Assembly: GCF_007993065.1 (NCBI RefSeq)
Contig: NZ_VOPL01000005.1
Location: 186,001 to 250,000 of the forward strand
Origin: Paracoccus aurantiacus
GTDB lineage: Bacteria; Pseudomonadota; Alphaproteobacteria; Rhodobacterales; Rhodobacteraceae
Length of the DNA: 64,000 bases
Reading direction: 5' to 3'
This document shows positions 58,478 through 64,000 of this stretch, piece after piece. Numbering within the stretch: the stretch's first letter is position 1; every line of letters begins with the position of its first letter. The notes under the pieces were generated by a model. That model was given only the letters and a program-made list of their open reading frames with translations. It made no database searches and was not told the DNA's origin. A program made the position numbers and the translations under genes.

Positions 58478-59275
58478 ATGAACGATATGAGCCTTGTGGA
58501 GCGCGAAGTGACCCAGGACGACATCAAGATCACGGCGCGTGACGTGCAGGTCTATTATGGCGACAAACACGCCATCAAGGATGTGAATGTCGATATTCTC
58601 GACAAGACCGTAACGGCATTCATCGGGCCGTCGGGCTGCGGGAAATCGACCTTTCTGCGCTGCATAAACCGCATGAACGACACCATCGACATTGCGCGGA
58701 TCGAGGGAAAGATCGCGCTTGATGGCGAGGACATCTATGACAAGCGCGTCGATCCGGTGCAGTTGCGCGCCAAGGTCGGGATGGTCTTTCAGAAGCCGAA
58801 CCCCTTCCCGAAGTCGATCTATGATAACGTCGCTTACGGCCCCCGCATCCACGGCCTTGCCCGCAATCGCGCCGATCTGGACGAGATCGTGGAGAAATCG
58901 CTGCGCGGATCGGCGCTCTGGAACGAGGTCAAGGACCGCCTGCACGAACCCGGCACCGGCCTGTCGGGTGGCCAGCAGCAGCGTCTGTGCATTGCGCGCG
59001 CCGTCGCTACCGCGCCCGAGGTGCTGCTGATGGACGAACCCTGCTCGGCGCTCGACCCGATCGCCACCAGTCAGGTTGAAGAACTGATTGACCAGCTTCG
59101 CGAGGATTTCTCGGTCGTGATCGTGACCCATTCGATGCAGCAGGCCGCCCGTGTCAGCCAGAAGACCGCGTTCTTCCACCTTGGGAATCTGGTCGAATAC
59201 GGCGACACGGACGACATTTTCACCCGCCCGCAGGACCCGCGGACGGAAAGCTATATCTCGGGCCGCATCGGCTGA
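58478..59275 (+). CDS. pstB: Phosphate ABC transporter ATP-binding protein PstB
   Basis: A 265-residue ATPase. Walker A 'GPSGCGKST' is at about 50-58, then 'LRCINRMND', typical of PstB. '[23 protein letters not shown]' is the Q-loop region, '[16 protein letters not shown]' the signature and '[13 protein letters not shown]' Walker B, all PstB-specific. GGAGG precedes ATG 58478 by 8 bases; a GTG at 58463 is not needed. Confidence 0.97.
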   Translation: MNDMSLVEREVTQDDIKITARDVQVYYGDKHAIKDVNVDILDKTVTAFIGPSGCGKSTFLRCINRMNDTIDIARIEGKIALDGEDIYDKRVDPVQLRAKVGMVFQKPNPFPKSIYDNVAYGPRIHGLARNRADLDEIVEKSLRGSALWNEVKDRLHEPGTGLSGGQQQRLCIARAVATAPEVLLMDEPCSALDPIATSQVEELIDQLREDFSVVIVTHSMQQAARVSQKTAFFHLGNLVEYGDTDDIFTRPQDPRTESYISGRIG

Positions 59276-59294
59276 GCGAGGGAGAGGAAGCAGG

Positions 59295-60041
59295 ATGCAG
59301 AACGAAAGACATATCGCCTCGGCCTTCGACCGCGATCTGGAAACAATTCAGGCGCTGGTGGTGCGCATGGGCGGCATGGTCGAGCGCGCGATTGCCGATG
59401 CTGCGACCGCGCTGGAAAAAATGGACGAAGACCTGGCCGAAGACGTCCGTCGCCGCGACAAGCAGATCGACGCGCTGGATGCCCAAGTGAACGAGGAAGC
59501 GGCCCGGCTGATCGCACTGCGCGCGCCGACCGCGACCGATCTTCGGCTGGTGCTGACCGTCATCAAGATCTCGGCATCGCTTGAACGGGTCGGCGATTAC
59601 GCCAAGAACATGGCCAAGCGCAGCCATGTGCTGGCTGGCCTGCCCGCAATCGACGGGGCGGGAATGGCGCTTCGGCGCATGTCGCTGACCGTTGACCGGA
59701 TGCTGAAAGACGCGCTCGACAGTTATATCCAGCGCGATGCGGTGCTTGCCGGCGATGTGCGCGAGCGCGATCTCGAAGTGGACCAGATGTATAACGCGCT
59801 GTTCCGCGAATTCCTGACCTACATGATGGAAGACCCGCGCAACATCACCCCCTGCATGCACCTGCATTTCATCGCAAAGAATATCGAGCGCATGGGCGAT
59901 CACGCGACCTCTATCGCGGAACAGGTGATCTATCTCGTGACCGGCGAGATGCCCGAGGATTCGCGGCCGAAGAAGGATGGTGTCGTCCAGACCGCCGGCG
60001 CCGATGCCCCCGAGACTTTGCTGAACCAGATCGAGGAATGA
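59295..60041 (+). CDS. phoU: Phosphate signaling complex protein PhoU
   Basis: A 248-residue helical protein made of two three-helix repeats, each with the metal-binding E-R-x-G-D motif: 'LERVGDYAKN' near residue 96 and 'IERMGDHATS' near 199. PhoU passes the transporter's state to PhoR and keeps PhoB off when phosphate is high. ATG 59295 follows pstB by 19 bases with an AGGAAG leader. Confidence 0.96.
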   Translation: MQNERHIASAFDRDLETIQALVVRMGGMVERAIADAATALEKMDEDLAEDVRRRDKQIDALDAQVNEEAARLIALRAPTATDLRLVLTVIKISASLERVGDYAKNMAKRSHVLAGLPAIDGAGMALRRMSLTVDRMLKDALDSYIQRDAVLAGDVRERDLEVDQMYNALFREFLTYMMEDPRNITPCMHLHFIAKNIERMGDHATSIAEQVIYLVTGEMPEDSRPKKDGVVQTAGADAPETLLNQIEE

Positions 60042-60045
60042 TGCC

Positions 60046-60738
60046 ATGGCCCGCCGCCAGAGTCCGTGCGTTCTGATAGTCGAGGATGAGGGTGCGCAGC
60101 GCGAGGTGCTGAAATACAATCTTGAAGCCGAGGGCTTTGACGTGGTCATGGCCGAGAACGGCGATGAGGCGCTGCTGCTTGTTCAGGAAGAACTGCCCGA
60201 CCTTATCGTGCTCGACTGGATGCTTCCCAACGTATCCGGGATCGAGATCTGCCGCCGTGTGAAGGCGGACCCGGCCACTCGGCAGATTCCGATTGTCATG
60301 CTGTCAGCGCGCGGTGACGAGGTTGATCGTGTCCGCGGGCTGGAAACCGGCGCCGATGACTATGTCGTCAAACCCTATTCGGTCGTCGAACTGATGGCGC
60401 GCCTGCGGACGCAGTTGCGCCGCACCCGTCCGGCGACGATGGGCGAAAGGCTGAGCTTCAGCGACATCATCCTTGACGCGGGCGAACATCGGGTCTTTCG
60501 GGCCGGTCAGGCGCTGCATCTGGGCCCGACCGAGTTCCGGCTGTTGTCCACGCTGATGGAAAAACCGGGCCGCGTCTGGACCCGAGAGCAATTGCTGGAC
60601 CGTGTCTGGGGGCGCGACATCTATGTCGATACCCGGACCATAGATGTCCATGTCGGCAGGCTGCGCAAGGCATTGATGCAGAATGGCGGCGACAATCCGG
60701 TGCGGACAGTGCGCGGTACCGGCTATGCGCTCGGCTGA
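60046..60738 (+). CDS. phoB: Phosphate regulon response regulator PhoB
   Basis: A 230-residue OmpR-type regulator. The receiver domain has acidic pocket 'VEDEG' (about 12-16), phosphorylation site Asp57 in 'VLDWMLP', and Lys in 'VVKPYSVVEL' near 109. The DNA-binding domain follows ('LGPTEFRLLSTLMEKPGRVW', 'RTIDVHVGRLRKAL'). It binds Pho boxes such as those at pstS. The histidine kinase PhoR is not next to it. Confidence 0.96.
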   Translation: MARRQSPCVLIVEDEGAQREVLKYNLEAEGFDVVMAENGDEALLLVQEELPDLIVLDWMLPNVSGIEICRRVKADPATRQIPIVMLSARGDEVDRVRGLETGADDYVVKPYSVVELMARLRTQLRRTRPATMGERLSFSDIILDAGEHRVFRAGQALHLGPTEFRLLSTLMEKPGRVWTREQLLDRVWGRDIYVDTRTIDVHVGRLRKALMQNGGDNPVRTVRGTGYALG

Positions 60739-60756
60739 GGGATCGGGCTGCGCCGT

Positions 60757-61476
60757 CTAAAAATCGAGCTGCGCGTAATGTGGTGCCGGGTGCAGTCCCG
60801 GCACCTGATCGGCAAGAACGCCCCGGAACGCCGGGCGCGACTTGATCGTCGCATACCATTGCCGCACCAGATCCGAACGGTCCCAGTCCACGTCCGAGAT
60901 GTAATCCAGACATGAGAAATGGGCCGCCGCAGCAAAATCGGCGATGGTCAGCGAGGGCCCGGCCAGCCAGCGACGTTCTTCCAGCAGGCTGTGCATGTAA
61001 TCAATATGCGCCTTGATCGCCGCCAGCCCGGTCTTGACCATGCGCGAATCCGGATAGCCGGTTTTCTGAACTTTCTTCCAGACCCGCTCGTTCAGGACCG
61101 GGCGCGTTGCCTCGGCGTTGAACTTGTCGTCGAACCACGCGCAAAGGCGGCGCACCTCGTACCGTCCGGCGGCGCTTTCCGGCATCAGCGGCGGGTTCGG
61201 CACCGTTTCATCCAGATATTCGCAAATCGCCTGACTTTCCGCCAGAAGCATCCCGTCATGACGCAGAACCGGGATCTTCCCGGCAGGATTGCGGCGGAAC
61301 AGCTCCGGCCCCTGTTCCCAATAGCGTTCTTCGGCCAGTTCGACCTCGATGCGCTTTTCGGCCAGCACCAGCCGCACCTTACGCGAAAATGGTGAGAGCG
61401 GCGTGTGATAAAGCCGCGAGGGTTGCCCGGCTTGCGGGCGCGTGGCGGTGGCGGTGGGGGCGTATGGCTCGGTCAT
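60757..61476 (-). CDS. fzlA: Glutathione S-transferase family protein, FzlA-like
   Basis: A 239-residue GST-fold protein. The thioredoxin-like N domain has 'LYHTPLSPFSRKVRLVLAEK' (about 22-41), 'NPAGKIPVLRHDG' and 'ESQAICEYLDET'. The helical C domain has 'VRRLCAWFDDKFNAEATRPVL' in two parts and 'ADFAAAAHFSCLDYISDVDW' in two parts, ending 'PGLHPAPHYAQLDF'. The WFDDKF and DLAAAAH-SCLDY phrases and the HYA-LDF end are what I recall for FzlA, the FtsZ-binding GST homologue of Caulobacter. A generic GST is the alternative. ATG 61476 chosen over 61512 for a normal N terminus. Confidence 0.7.
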   Translation of the reverse strand: MTEPYAPTATATRPQAGQPSRLYHTPLSPFSRKVRLVLAEKRIEVELAEERYWEQGPELFRRNPAGKIPVLRHDGMLLAESQAICEYLDETVPNPPLMPESAAGRYEVRRLCAWFDDKFNAEATRPVLNERVWKKVQKTGYPDSRMVKTGLAAIKAHIDYMHSLLEERRWLAGPSLTIADFAAAAHFSCLDYISDVDWDRSDLVRQWYATIKSRPAFRGVLADQVPGLHPAPHYAQLDF

Positions 61477-61603
61477 GATGGGGTGATACGCGAAGCGGCA
61501 GGGTTTTTTCAACTATGCGCGATCCTGCTTGGCAAGGGGCTGCCTGCATTGCCCCCGGACCGGCAGGGCGTTATGTCATGGACGCAGTCAGGAAAGGGCA
61601 GCG

Positions 61604-62521
61604 ATGGCACATAAGGTCTTCATCGACGGAGAGGCTGGCACGACCGGACTTCAGATCCGCGATCGGCTTGCCGGGCGCGACGACATTCAGTTGATTCAGA
61701 TCGACCATGACCTTCGCAAGGACGCCAATGCTCGCCGCGCCTGTTTCGAGGCTGCCGACGTGGCGATTCTTTGCCTTCCCGACGATGCCGCGCGCGAGGC
61801 GGTAGCATTGGCGGCTGACCTGCCGGTGCGTCTGATCGACGCCTCGACCGCGCATCGGGTCGATCCGGACTGGGTCTATGGCTTTCCCGAACTGACCGCT
61901 GGCGCGCGCCAGCGCATCGCCGATGCAGGGCGGGTCGCCAATCCCGGCTGCTATGCGACCGGGGCGATTGCAATGATCCGCCCGCTGCTGGATGCCGGAC
62001 TGATCGGACCCGAGGAGGGCGCTTCGATCAATGCCGTATCGGGTTACACGGGCGGCGGGAACGCGATGATCGCCGAGTTCGAGAGGGGTGATGCCGCGCC
62101 GCAATTTCTTTACGCGCTAAGCCAGCACCACAAACATATCCCGGAAGTCATGGCGATGACCGGGCTGGCCGTTCAGCCGGTCTTTGCGCCCTCGGTCGGA
62201 ACCTTCGCGCAGGGCATGGCGGTTTCGCTGCCGCTGCATCTGGGCGGCGCGCGCACGCTGTCATCGCTGCATGGCGCATTGTCCCAGCATTATGCCGGTG
62301 CCGAATTCGTCCGCGTCCGCGAGGCCGAAGAAATCGGCGCGCGTATCGACGCCACGGCCCTGAATGGCACGAACATGCTGGAAATCTCTGTTCATGGTGA
62401 CGACGCGGCGGGTTGCGCGGTTGTGGTCGCGGTGTTGGACAATCTTGGCAAGGGTGCGTCCGGCGCGGCGGTTCAGAACATGAACATCATGCTGGGCATC
62501 GACGAAGGGGCAGGGCTATGA
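61604..62521 (+). CDS. argC: N-acetyl-gamma-glutamyl-phosphate reductase ArgC, type 2
   Basis: A 305-residue NADP-dependent reductase of arginine synthesis. '[18 protein letters not shown]' is the short N terminus of type 2 ArgC, the catalytic Cys116 is in 'NPGCYATG', and 'HHKHIPEV' near residue 190 holds the catalytic His. The type 2 form is about 40 residues shorter than the common one. AGGAAAGGGCAG leads to ATG 61604; the frame begins at 61529. It overlaps gpmI by 4 bp. Confidence 0.94.
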   Translation: MAHKVFIDGEAGTTGLQIRDRLAGRDDIQLIQIDHDLRKDANARRACFEAADVAILCLPDDAAREAVALAADLPVRLIDASTAHRVDPDWVYGFPELTAGARQRIADAGRVANPGCYATGAIAMIRPLLDAGLIGPEEGASINAVSGYTGGGNAMIAEFERGDAAPQFLYALSQHHKHIPEVMAMTGLAVQPVFAPSVGTFAQGMAVSLPLHLGGARTLSSLHGALSQHYAGAEFVRVREAEEIGARIDATALNGTNMLEISVHGDDAAGCAVVVAVLDNLGKGASGAAVQNMNIMLGIDEGAGL

Positions 62522-64000
62522 GCGGCAGGAAACCAGTTGTCCTTTGCATTCTCGACGGTTGGGGGATTTCCGACCGCCCGGAACAGAGCGCGCCGGATCA
62601 GGCCGAAACCCCGACAATGGACCGCCTGCTGTCCACCTGCCCGAACTCCACGCTGATTACCTATGGCCCCGATGTGGGGCTGCCGAAGGGCCAGATGGGC
62701 AATTCCGAGGTCGGTCACACCAATATCGGTGCCGGTCGGGTGGTGGCGATGGATCTGGGCCAGATCGACCTCGCCATCGAAGATGGCAGTTATTACGAAA
62801 ATACCGGCCTTGGTGATTTCGTCGCCAAGCTGAAGGAAACCGGGGGCACCGCGCATCTCATGGGCGTCGTTTCGGACGGGGGCGTGCATGGGCATATCCA
62901 GCATGTCATCGCTTCGGCCCGCGCGGTCGCGGAAAAGGGCGTGCCGGTGGTCATCCACGCGATTACCGACGGACGCGACGTGCCGCCGAAATCGGCGATG
63001 GGCTTCATCACGGAATTGCAGGGCAGCTTACCCAAGGGCGCGCGCATCGGCACGGTCATCGGGCGCTATTTCGCGATGGATCGCGATAATCGCTGGGACC
63101 GCGTTGGCCGCGCCTATGCCGCAATGGTGGCCGGTCAGGCAGAGTTCAGCGCCCCCGATGCCGCGCAGGGAGTCGAATTGGCTTACGCGCGCGAAGAAAC
63201 CGATGAATTCATCAAGCCCACCGTGATCGGCGATTACAAAGGCGCGCAGGACGGCGACGGCTTCTTCTGCCTGAACTTCCGCGCCGACCGAGCAAGGGAA
63301 ATACTATCCGCCATTGGCGCCCCGAAGTTCGATGCTTTCGATACCGGGGTGCGCCCGAAATGGGCGGCTCTGTTGGGAATGGTCGATTATTCTGCTGCGC
63401 ACGACGCTTTCATGAATGCGGCCTATCCCAAGCGGCAGGTGCAGAACACGCTTGGCGCGTGGGTGGCATCGAAGGGGTTGCGCCAGTTCCACTTGGCCGA
63501 GACAGAGAAGTATCCGCATGTCACCTTCTTCCTGAACGGCGGCAAGGAAGCGCCTGAACATGGCGAGGATCGCCACATGCCGGCCAGCCCCAAAGTCGCG
63601 ACCTATGATCTGGAACCGGAGATGGCAGCGGACGAGGTTGGCGACTGGCTCGTGAAGGCGATCGAGGACGGATATGACCTGATCGTCGTGAATTTCGCCA
63701 ATCCCGACATGGTCGGCCATACCGGCAGCCTGCCTGCCGCGGTGAAAGCGTGCGAAGCAGTGGACCGCAATCTCGGTCGGGCGATCGCGGCGCTTGAAAA
63801 GGCGGACGGGGCGGCGGTCATCATCGCCGATCACGGCAATTGCGAAACGATGATCGACCCCGAAACCGGGGGCCCGCACACGGCGCATACGACGAACCCG
63901 GTGCCGGTGATCGTCTATGGTGATCCTGCTGCCACGGCACTTCGCGCGGGTGGCCGGCTGGCCGATGTCGCGCCAACGGTTCTGGACCTGATGGGGCTGG
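62518..64000 (+). CDS. gpmI: 2,3-bisphosphoglycerate-independent phosphoglycerate mutase GpmI (3' end outside window)
   Basis: The first 494 residues of an alkaline-phosphatase-fold enzyme converting 3- to 2-phosphoglycerate. Catalytic Ser63 is in '[14 protein letters not shown]', metal ligands are in 'LDGWG' (Asp13), '[11 protein letters not shown]' and 'IIADHGNCE', all present. Expected total is about 505-515 residues, so only the end is missing. ATG 62518 overlaps the argC stop (ATGA), an unusual pairing of arginine synthesis with glycolysis. Confidence 0.95.
   Translation, partial: MSGRKPVVLCILDGWGISDRPEQSAPDQAETPTMDRLLSTCPNSTLITYGPDVGLPKGQMGNSEVGHTNIGAGRVVAMDLGQIDLAIEDGSYYENTGLGDFVAKLKETGGTAHLMGVVSDGGVHGHIQHVIASARAVAEKGVPVVIHAITDGRDVPPKSAMGFITELQGSLPKGARIGTVIGRYFAMDRDNRWDRVGRAYAAMVAGQAEFSAPDAAQGVELAYAREETDEFIKPTVIGDYKGAQDGDGFFCLNFRADRAREILSAIGAPKFDAFDTGVRPKWAALLGMVDYSAAHDAFMNAAYPKRQVQNTLGAWVASKGLRQFHLAETEKYPHVTFFLNGGKEAPEHGEDRHMPASPKVATYDLEPEMAADEVGDWLVKAIEDGYDLIVVNFANPDMVGHTGSLPAAVKACEAVDRNLGRAIAALEKADGAAVIIADHGNCETMIDPETGGPHTAHTTNPVPVIVYGDPAATALRAGGRLADVAPTVLDLMGL

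Overview
The window looks like chromosome of a high-GC alphaproteobacterium of the Paracoccus/Rhodobacter group. The clues are tightly overlapping genes (many ATGA stop/start overlaps), a class I PHA synthase, a heme-copper quinol oxidase operon with SURF1, a DUF2794 protein, a FzlA-like GST-fold protein, short type-2 ArgC and a thiCOSGEFD operon. This placement is inferred from gene content; no rRNA or tRNA is present to confirm it. I see no insertion sequence, prophage, CRISPR array or tRNA.

Layout. 1-1830 (minus): end of a siderophore ABC operon (permease cut by the window edge, binding protein). 2041-7455 (plus): five-gene operon with a histidine-ammonia-lyase-family enzyme that lacks the Ala-Ser-Gly needed for its MIO cofactor, plus a complete quaternary-amine (OsmF/YehZYXW-type) ABC importer. 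My best reading is ergothioneine import and cleavage. 7452-10659: OxyR diverging from catalase-peroxidase KatG. 10687-15318 (minus): btuBFCD vitamin B12 uptake behind a cobalamin riboswitch. 15537-19201: orphan type VI secretion effector island (Tdi1-like immunity protein, small exported protein, Tle1-type lipase, DUF4123 adaptor). 19405-25221: exported Sel1-repeat protein, GNAT acetyltransferase, PHA synthase, acyl-CoA synthetase. 25676-31100 (plus): frameshifted SbmA-like ABC transporter, GH3 beta-glucosidase and a GH144-type protein, possibly a beta-1,2-glucan unit. 31076-39418 (minus): thiCOSGEFD under a TPP riboswitch with a clear promoter, followed by an alpha/beta hydrolase and a GH15 enzyme. 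39435-44463 (minus): cyoABCD-surf1. 44678-49527: MHS-type transporter, DEAD-box helicase, two tandem I78 inhibitor lipoproteins, DUF2794 protein. 49524-52852 (minus): thiBPQ thiamine importer under a second TPP riboswitch. 52953-54376: aroC and a TfoX-like protein. 54449-60738 (plus): Pho boxes and pstSCAB-phoU-phoB. 60757-64000: FzlA-like protein, argC and the start of gpmI.

The region is dominated by nutrient acquisition: iron, B12, thiamine (both made and imported, both TPP-controlled), phosphate and quaternary amines. Stress and respiration genes lie between these modules. The least ordinary parts are the MIO-less lyase/ABC operon, the mixed T6SS effector island, the GH3/GH144 pair behind a broken ABC gene, and a His/Met-rich tail on CyoA.
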